From Oscillatoriales cyanobacterium (GTDB lineage: Bacteria > Cyanobacteriota > Cyanobacteriia > Cyanobacteriales > Microcoleaceae), in contig RDXH01000028.1 of assembly GCA_004292745.1 (NCBI GenBank), positions 1 through 63,757 of the forward strand: DNA of 63,757 nucleotides. Reading direction: 5' to 3'. Every line of letters starts with the position of its first letter. Position 1 is the first letter of the stretch. The notes beneath the pieces are model-generated. The model searched no databases. It was given only the letters and a program-made list of their open reading frames with translations, and was not told where the DNA came from. This document shows positions 53,475 through 63,328 of this stretch, piece by piece. A program made the translations under genes and the position numbers.

Positions 53475-56400
53475 CTAAGACAAATGTTCCTTCAAAAAAG
53501 CTCGAATTTGCTTGATCTGAAATCCCTTAGCTAGTTGGCGGACGTGGTGAGCGAAAGGCACTAATTTGGGGTCAGAATTTTCAAGTTTAGCAATTTCCTC
53601 CAGAATAGCTTCTATATCGCCCATGGCACACAGTCTTAACAAAGCCAAGACTGACTCGCAGGGGGGAGACACGATCTTTGAGTCAGCAGCAGCCAAGTCT
53701 GATGCTGTTTTTGGGGTTGGAGCTTTGCGTTTGTTAGCCGATGCTCCGTCTTCGTAAACCCATTCTAGTCCCAAATTAACTCGCAACGATTCTAAAAGCT
53801 CGTTGTTTTGAAGAGGCTTACTGAGAAAACCATTGCAGCCTGCAAGTATGCTCTCTTGCCTGGTAGTCTCATAAACACTAGCAGACAAAGCAAGGATAAC
53901 CGCATCTTTTAATTCCGGCAAGTGTCGCAGCCGCCTGGTAGCTTCCCAGCCGTCCATTACTGGCATCAGCAAGTCCATTAAAATTAGATCCGGTTGAAAT
54001 TCCAGTGCTTTGTGCAAACAGTCTTCGCCGTCTGTGGCTTCTACAATTTCCAAGCCCAAACGAGAGAGCATTTTATGCAGCATTGCCCGATTTGCTTCGT
54101 TGTCGTCTACTACCAACACTTTGCGCTTGAGGCCGATGAAACCAACAATCCGATGTTTTTCGGGTGGAGAGGGGATTTCTGAACACTGGGCGACGGCGGG
54201 CAAATCTATATCTAACCAAAAAATGCTGCCTATACCGGAGGTACTTGCGACGTGAATTTGGCTGCCCATCATGTTTACTATTTTTTGACTGATGGAAAGG
54301 CCCAATCCGGTACCTTCCACCACGTTGCTACGATCGCCCACTTGATGAAAGGGCAAAAATATTTCTGCTAATTTGTTCTCTCTGATACCAATGCCGCTAT
54401 CTTCGACTTGGAAGCGGATTTTAGTTGGTGGTAATTTTGCTAAGTTTGGTGCTTCTGTGACGTCACCAGGGGCGATGGACTGCTTCTGTGGTTCTAGATT
54501 AGGGGTCAAAGTTGCCATTCCATCACGATTTGCCGCCGTTAAACTGGAATTTAGGGAGTTGATGGGACTGGCATATTCAGCGACATTATCCACGTAACCC
54601 ACTTTCAATGTCACTCCACCACGATCGGTGAACTTAACAGCATTGCTGAGCAAATTAATCAAAACTTGTCGGACTCTTTTTTCATCAGCTAAAACGTAGT
54701 TAGGCAGAACAGATAGCTCCTCGTAATTAAATGCAATTCCTTTTTGATCGGAACGCATCTTAAACAAGTCAACAATGTTTTTGATTAAATTTCTAAAATC
54801 TACCTCGCTCACAGACAGTTCCATTTTATTAGCTTCTATTTTTGCCAGGTCTAAAACATCATTAATCAGCGTCAGTAAGTGGTGGCCACACTGTAGAGCG
54901 TTAGTCAGGATATCCAGTTGTTCTGTTGTTAAATTACGCTCGTTTTTCAGGAGTTGAATGTATCCTAAAATCCCGTTCAAAGGTGTGCGCAATTCGTGGC
55001 TCATATTGGCGAGAAAGTCACTTTTAGCACGGTTGGCAGCTTCGGCGGCTTCTTTTGCTAATTGCAGGGCGGCTTCTGCTTGTTTGCGCTCGGCAATTTC
55101 AGTTTGCGCCTTTTGAAACAAAGTAGATTGTTGGATGGCGATCGCCAATTGCACGGCCAATTGTTGCAGACAATCTGCCTCAAATTTCTGCCAAGGACGG
55201 GAGTCTGTGCAGTGGTGGGCAATTAACAGCCCCCACAATTTTTCGCCTTGCAAAATCGGTACTACCAGACTAGCTCTGACGTGCAGCTCGGTTAACAGAA
55301 TCAAGTAGCATTCAGCGATACCAGCGTTGTAAACATCATCTGTAGCTCTAATTCTGCCGTCTTTGTAAAGGTCAACGTAGGCTTTGCCAAAACAGGGGTC
55401 GTAAATTTCCCTTCCCGCAATTGCCATGGAATCTTCCTTTACCGACTCCACAGCGATAAACCCGCTCCAACTAGGAGTAAATTGGTAAATCACTGTGCGG
55501 TCTACTTGCAAAAATAGTCGCACTTCTTCCACAGTTGTGGTTAAAATTTCTTCTAAGTTTAAAGAACCCCGAATGCGTTCGAGCATGGCGACTGCTAGTT
55601 GCTCCCGATTTAATTGCTGGCGCAAAGTTTTTTCGACTTTTTTGCGCTGGCTAATATCGGTAATTACTCCCACAGAACCTATAAAATTCCCATTATCATC
55701 TTTTATGTTATCGGCTCTCACCAGAGTAGTTACTGCTTCACCATTCTTAGTTTTTAGTTCAATTTCATCGCTCCATGACAGGCCTGTGCGAAGGGTTTTA
55801 TAGATTTGTTTATAAATTTTAGGTTGGACGTACATCGCCTCGGCTGCATTAAGCGTGTTGAGTTCTTCGACTGTGTAGCCGTACCGTTGAATGAATGCTT
55901 GGTTGTGGTAAATAGAGCGTCCTTTCAAGTCGGTAATCGCGATCGCGTCGCTGGTACTTTCAACGGCTTGAGTAACTTTCAACAGCTCTAGTTCTGCTTG
56001 TTTGCGATCGCTAATATCAGTCATGGAACCCACCATCCGCAGCGGATTTCCGGCTTTGTCCCACACTGCTTGAGCCCTGGCTAGTACCCACTTGTAACTG
56101 CCGTCTTTGCATAGGAGACGGTATTCAGAGGCGTAATTCAGGGTTTTGCGATCGAGGTAATCTTGGATAGCGGTTTGCACGCGCCAAGAATCTTCCGGGT
56201 GAATTCGCTCAGTCCATGCGCTGTTGTTAGTGTCAATTTCTGTGTCTGAGTAACCAATAATTTCCTTCCAGCGAGCCGAGCGAAAAACTTCATTAGTTTG
56301 GAGGTTAAAATCCCAAATTCCGTCTTGATTTCCCTTAAGAACTAACTGCCAGCGTTCTTCGCTTTTTCTTAATTCTTCTTCGGCTTGTTTGCGCTGAATA

Positions 56401-59400
56401 TGGGAACCCAATTGAGTTGCCACTGCTTTTACTAAATCTACTATACGGCCTTCTAGCTCCGAGGGGTTTCGCTGGTAAAATACTAAAACTGCCAGCACTT
56501 CTCCCTCAGCGCGAATTGGTACGCCGAAACAAGCTTTTAGTCCACTTTCTATTGCTAGTTGCCATCGCGAGAAAACGGGATTTACACCATCGGATATATC
56601 TTGTTTCCACTCCATTTGTTTAGTCAGCCAAATTCGCCCCGGGAGTCCGACTCCCAGTGGAAATACAAACTGATTGCTTGCACGTCCAAAAGCCTGCAAA
56701 GTCTGGTCGCTAGCATACCAGCTTTGACTATGTTCTAAAACAGTGCCATCAGCAGCAGGTATCCAAGCTTCGGCAAAATTCCAGCCGATGGCGTTGCACA
56801 AAAAGCGCAAAACATTGGCGATCGCGCTCTCGAAGTCTGGCGACTGACTAATTGCTTGAGTTGCTGCTAACAACAACTTGATTTCATCTTCTGTTTGCTT
56901 ACTTTCAGTAATATCAGTTCCCGCGCCCAAAATTTGTTTTAATCGACCGGCTGCGGTTTTCATAAATACAGTATCTCGGCTGACAATCCAGCGCCAAGAA
57001 CCCTCCTTATGCTGCATTCTGTATTCAACTTCAAAGATATCCCCTTGACCACCTGTTTCTACTTGCTGTAAATAATCAGGAATTTTGCTCAAATCTTCCG
57101 GGTGCATCAATTGAGAAATCATCTCCACACCCATAGCCTGAAGCTCTTCTACTGTATAGCCTAAAACGTGATAAATGGAAGCATTAGCATAAATGATTTT
57201 ATGTTCAATCAAATCGTAAACATACAAAATATTAGGACTAGCTTCAGCAATTTTTTCAGCGAACCGCTGACTATCTTGCAGCTTTAGTTCGGCTTGTTTT
57301 TTAGCAGAAAGATCTCGTACAATGGAAATAATTTCGCCCCCTGCCAGCATGGTTAGGGACAGTTCTTGAGGAAAGTTGGAGCCGTCGCGGCGACATCCCA
57401 TGGCTTCGGTGTTGCAATATCCTTTTGCGGTTAAAGCGGGGAGGATTTCTTGCTCCAACCTTTGTAGTTCTGCACTTTCATAGCATATTTTCCAGCTTTG
57501 AGCGAACATGGCTTCGGGAGAGTCGTAACCATACATTTTGAGTTGAGCTGCGTTGCAATAAATGAACTCTCCGCCGGCACCGATGATGGCGATGCCCTCG
57601 GAAGCGGCAGACATGGCGGCGGCTTGTCGCTGAATTGCCGACTCAGAACGTTTGCGATCGGTGATATTACGGACGATCGCGATCATGTCGTCATCGCTAC
57701 AAAATACAATTCTTGCTTCAAAATCGTACAGTTCACCATTAACTGACATGGGATATTCTACGATTTGAATTTCACCATTGTCGATCGCTTTTTTGTTACC
57801 AGATACGATTTTGTCAGCAAAAACCGACGGTAAGATGTCTTGGACTTTTTTGCCAATAAATATACTTTCTTTAAATATCATATTCGGTTCTTTTGCAGGT
57901 TTGAAGTCTACAAAAGTGCCATCGGCGCGACAGCGAAACATCATGTCGGGTATGGCGTTTAAAAGAGCTCGATTGGTGGCTTCACTTTTGCGCATTTCTG
58001 CTTCTGCTTGCTTGTTTAATGTAACATCGCGGGCCACTGCATAAATTAAACCTTCTTCAGCAAAGGGCGATGCCGTCCAGGACAGCCATTTATAAGTACC
58101 ATCTTGGCAAAGGTAGCGGTTTTCTAAGTTAATAACTGGGTTGCCACTTTTGAGTGTTTCCAGTTTAGCTATGGTTATTGCTCGGTCTTCGGGATGCACA
58201 AATTCTATAAAAGGTTTGGCTATAAGTTCCCCTTCGCTGTAACCTAAAGCATTTGACCAAGCAGGATTTAAGCGTCTGAAATAGCCGTCTAAACCCGCAA
58301 TGCAAAGTAAATCTAGGGAAATGTTAAAGAAGCGATCGCGCTCTTTCTGAGTTTGTTTTAATTCGGTGATATCCATCACCAAGCCGTCCCAAACTAAATC
58401 GCCATTGGCTTGCTTTTCCGGTTTAGCAGCGCCTTGCAGCCACTTCACTTTGTCCGGCATAATTTGTCGCCACTGCTGATGCCATGGCAGCAGCATTTTC
58501 GCAGATTTTATTATGGATTTGTGGAACTCTTCTAGGTCATTTGGATGAATATTTTTAAACCCCAATTCGGCATTTTCTTCTAGTTCTTTAGGTGCTAATT
58601 CATAAATATCATTGCAACCAGAAGAAACGTAGAAGAATTTCTTTTCTCCATCCTTATTTATACGAAATTGATAAATCATTCCCGGTACGTTAGCTGTCAT
58701 TCTTTCCAGCCGAGAGCGGGTTTGCTTCAATGCTATTTGCTGTCGCTTGTACTCGGTGACATCTCGGATAGTACCTACTAACATTTTACTGCCTTCGGCT
58801 GTTTTGAAAATAAGTTTTTTAGTAGATATAATTCGTTTTTTACCACTGCTATCTATAAATTTCTCTTCTGTTTCATCAGGGATTCCTGTTTCCAATACCG
58901 CTGCGTCTTTTTGTAAAAACAAGCTCGCTGTTTCTTCTGGTAAAAAGTCGTATCCACATTTACCTATAAGTTCTGTTCGCGGTTTACCCATTAACTCGCA
59001 AAAAGCATCGTTTAATACTACCCAACGGTGTTGTTCGTCTTTGACAAAAATTGGATCTGGTGTAGCATTAATCGTGTGCTTTAAAAATTGTCTAGATGCT
59101 TTGAGTTGGACTTCATAGCGGTGGCGATCGCTCACATCCAAGACCACTTTAATCATCCGATCTATCGACCCGTCTAGGCTGCGGATGCAGCGCAGTGACA
59201 CTCTAGTATAAACTACTCCACCGTTTTTTTTTCGCCATCTTTTGTCTAAGACGTAACCTTCACTATTACCTGTTAAAATTTTCTTGAGCTGCTCTGAACT
59301 AGCTTGCCAATCTTCAGGAAAAGTCAATTGCTCCCAATTACCCTGCAACAGTTCTTCGCGCTCGTATCCCAGCAAATTGCACAAAGCATCGTTGACTTCC

Positions 59401-59948
59401 AACCACTCACATTTTTCTGGTTGTGAGGGAGAAAGTGGTGCTGCTAGAATGGCGATTCCGACTAGGGAATTCTCCACTACCGATCGATATTTTGCTTCAC
59501 TTTTTCGCAAAGCTTCTTGGTTGTGTTGTCTTTCCACTGCGTAACGCAGCGATCGCATTAACACTTCGCTGTCTATTTTTCTTTTGACTAGATAATCTTG
59601 AGCTCCTGTTTGGATCGACTGCACGGCTAATTCTTCATCGTTGCGGGCCGTGAGTACCACGATCGGAGTATTGACGCTGTATTCTTGAATTTTAACAATT
59701 GTACTTAAATCTTGGCTGTCCGGCAGCGATAGATCTAGTAGTATGACATCAAATTTTTCCTTTAGTAAAAGCTCCTGTGCTTTACTCAGGCGATCGGCGC
59801 GACTTATCGATAGCCTTTGGGACAACGATCGGGAAACATTGGTTTCTAATAATAATTCTTCGATCAGCTCAGCTTCGGCCCGATTGTCTTCGACGAGGAG
59901 AACCTTAAAGCCATTGCGCTCTGCGGTTGGGTTCAAAACTGATATCAT
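53475..59948 (-). CDS. Giant hybrid kinase, nine PAS, two GAF, REC at both ends
   Basis: 2157 residues. Order: receiver (12-130; FDVILLDLSLPDSQDL), seven PAS domains, GAF (FLCNAIGWNFAEAWIPA), two PAS, a phytochrome-like GAF (DPCFGKAYVDLYKDGRIRAT, then ECYLILLTELHVRASLVVPI), HisKA SHELRTPLNGILGY (His1651), HATPase (VLINLLSNAVKFTDRG, DSGIGIRENK), receiver with LILMDLLMPVMDGWEATRRL (Asp1992) and a helical tail. In the second GAF a Cys-Tyr pair replaces the Cys-His of bilin-binding GAFs, so chromophore binding is doubtful. No membrane span. It is the last and largest gene of the island and is divergent from ppsA. Confidence 0.93.
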   Translation of the reverse strand: MISVLNPTAERNGFKVLLVEDNRAEAELIEELLLETNVSRSLSQRLSISRADRLSKAQELLLKEKFDVILLDLSLPDSQDLSTIVKIQEYSVNTPIVVLTARNDEELAVQSIQTGAQDYLVKRKIDSEVLMRSLRYAVERQHNQEALRKSEAKYRSVVENSLVGIAILAAPLSPSQPEKCEWLEVNDALCNLLGYEREELLQGNWEQLTFPEDWQASSEQLKKILTGNSEGYVLDKRWRKKNGGVVYTRVSLRCIRSLDGSIDRMIKVVLDVSDRHRYEVQLKASRQFLKHTINATPDPIFVKDEQHRWVVLNDAFCELMGKPRTELIGKCGYDFLPEETASLFLQKDAAVLETGIPDETEEKFIDSSGKKRIISTKKLIFKTAEGSKMLVGTIRDVTEYKRQQIALKQTRSRLERMTANVPGMIYQFRINKDGEKKFFYVSSGCNDIYELAPKELEENAELGFKNIHPNDLEEFHKSIIKSAKMLLPWHQQWRQIMPDKVKWLQGAAKPEKQANGDLVWDGLVMDITELKQTQKERDRFFNISLDLLCIAGLDGYFRRLNPAWSNALGYSEGELIAKPFIEFVHPEDRAITIAKLETLKSGNPVINLENRYLCQDGTYKWLSWTASPFAEEGLIYAVARDVTLNKQAEAEMRKSEATNRALLNAIPDMMFRCRADGTFVDFKPAKEPNMIFKESIFIGKKVQDILPSVFADKIVSGNKKAIDNGEIQIVEYPMSVNGELYDFEARIVFCSDDDMIAIVRNITDRKRSESAIQRQAAAMSAASEGIAIIGAGGEFIYCNAAQLKMYGYDSPEAMFAQSWKICYESAELQRLEQEILPALTAKGYCNTEAMGCRRDGSNFPQELSLTMLAGGEIISIVRDLSAKKQAELKLQDSQRFAEKIAEASPNILYVYDLIEHKIIYANASIYHVLGYTVEELQAMGVEMISQLMHPEDLSKIPDYLQQVETGGQGDIFEVEYRMQHKEGSWRWIVSRDTVFMKTAAGRLKQILGAGTDITESKQTEDEIKLLLAATQAISQSPDFESAIANVLRFLCNAIGWNFAEAWIPAADGTVLEHSQSWYASDQTLQAFGRASNQFVFPLGVGLPGRIWLTKQMEWKQDISDGVNPVFSRWQLAIESGLKACFGVPIRAEGEVLAVLVFYQRNPSELEGRIVDLVKAVATQLGSHIQRKQAEEELRKSEERWQLVLKGNQDGIWDFNLQTNEVFRSARWKEIIGYSDTEIDTNNSAWTERIHPEDSWRVQTAIQDYLDRKTLNYASEYRLLCKDGSYKWVLARAQAVWDKAGNPLRMVGSMTDISDRKQAELELLKVTQAVESTSDAIAITDLKGRSIYHNQAFIQRYGYTVEELNTLNAAEAMYVQPKIYKQIYKTLRTGLSWSDEIELKTKNGEAVTTLVRADNIKDDNGNFIGSVGVITDISQRKKVEKTLRQQLNREQLAVAMLERIRGSLNLEEILTTTVEEVRLFLQVDRTVIYQFTPSWSGFIAVESVKEDSMAIAGREIYDPCFGKAYVDLYKDGRIRATDDVYNAGIAECYLILLTELHVRASLVVPILQGEKLWGLLIAHHCTDSRPWQKFEADCLQQLAVQLAIAIQQSTLFQKAQTEIAERKQAEAALQLAKEAAEAANRAKSDFLANMSHELRTPLNGILGYIQLLKNERNLTTEQLDILTNALQCGHHLLTLINDVLDLAKIEANKMELSVSEVDFRNLIKNIVDLFKMRSDQKGIAFNYEELSVLPNYVLADEKRVRQVLINLLSNAVKFTDRGGVTLKVGYVDNVAEYASPINSLNSSLTAANRDGMATLTPNLEPQKQSIAPGDVTEAPNLAKLPPTKIRFQVEDSGIGIRENKLAEIFLPFHQVGDRSNVVEGTGLGLSISQKIVNMMGSQIHVASTSGIGSIFWLDIDLPAVAQCSEIPSPPEKHRIVGFIGLKRKVLVVDDNEANRAMLHKMLSRLGLEIVEATDGEDCLHKALEFQPDLILMDLLMPVMDGWEATRRLRHLPELKDAVILALSASVYETTRQESILAGCNGFLSKPLQNNELLESLRVNLGLEWVYEDGASANKRKAPTPKTASDLAAADSKIVSPPCESVLALLRLCAMGDIEAILEEIAKLENSDPKLVPFAHHVRQLAKGFQIKQIRAFLKEHLS

Positions 59949-60612
59949 AAATACCCAGATTTTTATCGTAAAGCAGTCGTACTAACCATTATAGCATATA
60001 AGCAATTCAATATTGAAATATGCAAGTGGGAATAGTTTAAAACTTGTTGACTGAATTCTACCTGACTCAGCGGAAATTTGCGACTCTCTCCCCTGAGTAA
60101 GAAAATCGTTGACACACCTTTAAAAGCGATCGTCCCATCAAAATCCACAGGAGGGATGAATACAGGGTTTGTGACCTAGTTTTTTTGTCTGAGCTTTATG
60201 ATAGCTGATACCTCCTAGTCGCTGCCGTCTTTTTACTTGTGGCAACCTAGAAAAAATTTCGCGTGTCTCTTGTGTTTTTCCAAAAAAGTGATAATCTATA
60301 AATAGAGGCAATAAACGATATTGAGCTAGGGAGCCTCTGGCACGCTCTGTGCATAAATACACTTAAATTCACTTTGAGGAGCCGGGGATCAAGGTTTTAG
60401 TGATAATTAAAATAGTTTTACTTGGAGAAAATCTTAGCTGTTAAGGTGAGTAATTCATAGGATTGAATGATTAGCAGGCGGGATACAGCTAATAAATAGT
60501 GACGGAAAAATCAAAAATTTTGGATATTTAGAGATTAACTTCGTAAGAAAACTAAGTTCAAAGTTTTTGCTGTTATTTGACCGAAATGAGCTAAAAAGTA
60601 GAGGAAAAAGCA
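59949..60612. promoter_or_regulatory. Divergent region between giant kinase and ppsA
   Basis: 664 bases without a supported gene. It contains a weak partial match to the dispersed repeat (GGATGAATACAGGG near 60154). A 74-codon minus frame at 60138 and another at 60455 lack protein character. Promoters of both genes must be here. GTAGAGGAAAAAGCA just before 60613 supplies the Shine-Dalgarno of ppsA. Confidence 0.45.
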
Positions 60613-63090
60613 ATGACCCACAAATTAGCAATTCCAGAAAAGCAGCTTCAAATTCCCAAAGACAAAGCCTTAATATTATGGTTCGATGAAGTCGGCATCG
60701 GGGACATCCCCTTAGTTGGTGGCAAAAATGCTTCCTTGGGGGAAATGATTCAACAGCTAACCCCCAAAGGAGTGAATGTTCCCAACGGGTTTGCAACTAC
60801 AGCATACGCTTACCGCTACTTCATCGAGTCGGCGGGTTTAGATAGTAAACTGCGCGAACTTTTTGCTGACTTGGAAGTCGAAAATGTCAACAACCTGCGC
60901 CAAAAAGGCAAGCAAGCACGATCGCTGATTTTGGAAACGCCGTTTCCGCGAGACTTGCAAGCGGCGATCGCCAGCGCTTACGATAAATTGTGCGATCGCT
61001 ATGGCGAGAGTACAGATGTAGCAGTTCGTTCCTCCGCCACCGCCGAAGACTTACCAGACGCCAGCTTCGCCGGACAACAAGAAACCTACCTCAACGTACA
61101 TGGCTGCACCAGCGTGCTCGAATGCAGCCACAAATGCTTCGCTTCCATATTCACCGACAGAGCGATTTCCTACCGTCAACTCCGAGGCTTCGACCATTTT
61201 GATGTGGCCTTATCAGTAGGTGTGCAAAAAATGGTGCGATCGGACTTAGCATCCTCCGGTGTCATGTTCAGCATCGACACCGAAACCGGTTTCAAAAACG
61301 CCGCCCTCATCACCGCAGCCTATGGATTGGGGGAAAACATCGTTCAAGGGGCCGTCAACCCCGACGAATACCTAGTCTTCAAACCAACATTGAAACAAGG
61401 TTTCCGCCCAATTCTCGACAAACGCCTCGGCACCAAAAAAATTAAAATGGTGTACGATATTGGCGGTTCCAAATACACCAAAAACGTCTCAGTAGCAACC
61501 ACAGAACGGGAAAAATTTGCCATTAACGATGACGAAATTCTGCAATTAGCACAGTGGGCAGTATTAATAGAAGAACACTACTCCCAAGTGCGCGGAACTC
61601 CCACGCCCATGGACATCGAGTGGGCAAAAGACGGCAATACCGGCGAATTATTCATCGTCCAAGCGCGACCGGAAACAGTACAATCTCAAAAATCAGTTAC
61701 GGTTTTGCGGAGTTACAAACTGCAAGGTTCTAGCGCTGTTTTGGCCAAGGGACGGGCTGTGGGCGAGGCCATTGGACAAGGGAAAGCCCGCGTAATTTTA
61801 GAAGTTAGCGAAATCGCGGAATTTGAAGCAGGGGAAGTTTTAGTCACCAACAAAACAGACCCCGATTGGGAACCGATTATGAAAAAAGCCAGTGCGATTG
61901 TCACCAACTCTGGCGGCCGCACTTGTCATGCAGCAATCATTGCGCGAGAAATGGGAATTCCGGCAATTGTCGGCACTGGCGATGGGACAAAACTCTTAAA
62001 GAATGGTCAAGAAATCACTATTTCTTGTGCCGAAGGAGAGGAAGGTAAAGTTTATTCTGGTTTGGTGCCGTTTGTAGTACAAGAAAGTGCGATCGACAAT
62101 TTACCCCGCACTCGCACTCAAATCTTAATGAATGTCGGCAACCCCGAAGAAGCCTTTGGTTTATCAGCAATTCCTTGCGACGGTGTGGGATTGGCGCGAC
62201 TGGAATTCATCATTGCCAATCACATTAAAGCACACCCATTAGCACTGATTCACTTTAACAAATTGGTAGATAAATCCGTCAAACGCGAAATTGCCAAACT
62301 CACAGCGCTTTACGAACACAAACCCGATTTCTTTACCGACAAATTAGCCCACGGAATTGGCACCATTGCCGCTGCATTCTATCCCAATCCTGTCATCGTG
62401 CGGATGAGCGATTTCAAGAGCAATGAATACGCTAATCTGTTAGGAGGGCGACAGTTTGAACCCAAGGAAGAAAACCCCATGATTGGGTGGCGGGGCGCGT
62501 CTCGCTATTACGACCCGAATTATCGCGAAGCTTATGCTTTGGAATGCAAAGCCCTGAAGCGAGTTCGCAATGAAATGGGCTTGACAAATGTGATTCCGAT
62601 GATTCCGTTTTGTCGCACCCCGGAGGAGGGGCGAAAGGTGTTAGCGGAGATGGCGAAACACGGTTTAGTCAAGGGCGAAAATGGCTTACAGGTGTATGTG
62701 ATGTGCGAATTGCCTAGCAATGTCATATTTGCTGATGAATTCGCCCAGGTATTTGATGGATTCTCGATCGGCTCTAACGATCTGACTCAGCTAACATTGG
62801 GATTAGACCGGGATTCTGCTTTAGTTGCGCACATTTTTGACGAACGAAATGAAGCTGTGAAGCGGATGGTGGAAATTGCGATTAAAGCGGCGAAAAAATA
62901 CGGCCGCAAGATTGGAATTTGCGGTCAAGCCCCTAGTGATTATCCTGAATTTGCTCGGTTCTTGGTTGAGTTGGGAATTGATTCGATTAGTTTGAATCCT
63001 GATTCTGTTTTGAAGACTTTGTTGGATGTTGCTAAGGTTGAGAGTACGGCTTCGATGATGGACTTGGTGATGGATGTAGCGCCTGTTTAA
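60613..63090 (+). CDS. ppsA: Phosphoenolpyruvate synthase
   Basis: 825 residues. N-terminal ATP-grasp domain with VGGKNASLGEMIQQL and VRSSATAEDLPDASFAGQQE, the phosphohistidine domain with NSGGRTCHAAIIAREMGIPA (catalytic His439), and the C-terminal PEP/pyruvate barrel with VRMSDFKSNEY, SIGSNDLTQLTLGLDRDS and GICGQAPSDYPEF. Converts pyruvate, ATP and water to PEP, AMP and phosphate; the gluconeogenic entry from pyruvate. Length is close to the usual 790-830. A terminator lies about 105 nt downstream. It stands alone, divergent from the giant kinase. The N-terminal 25 residues (KLAIPEKQLQIPKDKALIL) are slightly extended. Confidence 0.96.
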   Translation: MTHKLAIPEKQLQIPKDKALILWFDEVGIGDIPLVGGKNASLGEMIQQLTPKGVNVPNGFATTAYAYRYFIESAGLDSKLRELFADLEVENVNNLRQKGKQARSLILETPFPRDLQAAIASAYDKLCDRYGESTDVAVRSSATAEDLPDASFAGQQETYLNVHGCTSVLECSHKCFASIFTDRAISYRQLRGFDHFDVALSVGVQKMVRSDLASSGVMFSIDTETGFKNAALITAAYGLGENIVQGAVNPDEYLVFKPTLKQGFRPILDKRLGTKKIKMVYDIGGSKYTKNVSVATTEREKFAINDDEILQLAQWAVLIEEHYSQVRGTPTPMDIEWAKDGNTGELFIVQARPETVQSQKSVTVLRSYKLQGSSAVLAKGRAVGEAIGQGKARVILEVSEIAEFEAGEVLVTNKTDPDWEPIMKKASAIVTNSGGRTCHAAIIAREMGIPAIVGTGDGTKLLKNGQEITISCAEGEEGKVYSGLVPFVVQESAIDNLPRTRTQILMNVGNPEEAFGLSAIPCDGVGLARLEFIIANHIKAHPLALIHFNKLVDKSVKREIAKLTALYEHKPDFFTDKLAHGIGTIAAAFYPNPVIVRMSDFKSNEYANLLGGRQFEPKEENPMIGWRGASRYYDPNYREAYALECKALKRVRNEMGLTNVIPMIPFCRTPEEGRKVLAEMAKHGLVKGENGLQVYVMCELPSNVIFADEFAQVFDGFSIGSNDLTQLTLGLDRDSALVAHIFDERNEAVKRMVEIAIKAAKKYGRKIGICGQAPSDYPEFARFLVELGIDSISLNPDSVLKTLLDVAKVESTASMMDLVMDVAPV

Positions 63091-63197
63091 CAGAGAATTT
63101 TATCTCTGTGAGACATCTCCCATAATCCCTAGGGAGGATTGTAGAGGGCGATGCACCCTCAAGCTACTGTTGCATGATTTTGGATAACTGGCCTTGG

Positions 63198-63230
63198 AAC
63201 CCCGACTTCACCCTCAGAAGTCGGGGTTTT
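63198..63230 (+). terminator. Intrinsic terminator after ppsA
   Basis: AACCCCGACTTC (63198-63209) pairs perfectly with GAAGTCGGGGTT (63217-63228), followed by TT. About 105 nt after the ppsA stop. Confidence 0.8.
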
Positions 63231-63235
63231 ACTGT

Positions 63236-63328
63236 CATATCGTTTTCGGTTGCATCGTCAGGTGATTTAACCGGACCTAGAACACAGAGAACACAGAGAG
63301 ATCCCAGAGAAATGAATACAGGACGATG
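63236..63328. repeat. Dispersed hairpin repeat, copy 3
   Basis: 93 bases beginning CATATCGTTTTCGG and ending GGACGATG. Against copy 2 it differs mainly in the middle (AGAGAGATCCCAGAGAA). The same CATCGTC/GACGATG inverted ends are present. It lies directly after the ppsA terminator. No gene is interrupted. Confidence 0.85.

Noticed and set aside
55130-55480. Bilin-binding GAF in the giant kinase
   Set aside because: The Cys is followed by Tyr, not His, in ECYLILLTEL, so the chromophore signature is incomplete.
60455-60796. 113-codon minus-strand ORF overlapping the ppsA start
   Set aside because: It overlaps a strongly supported gene, and the Cys/Leu-rich composition has no family character.
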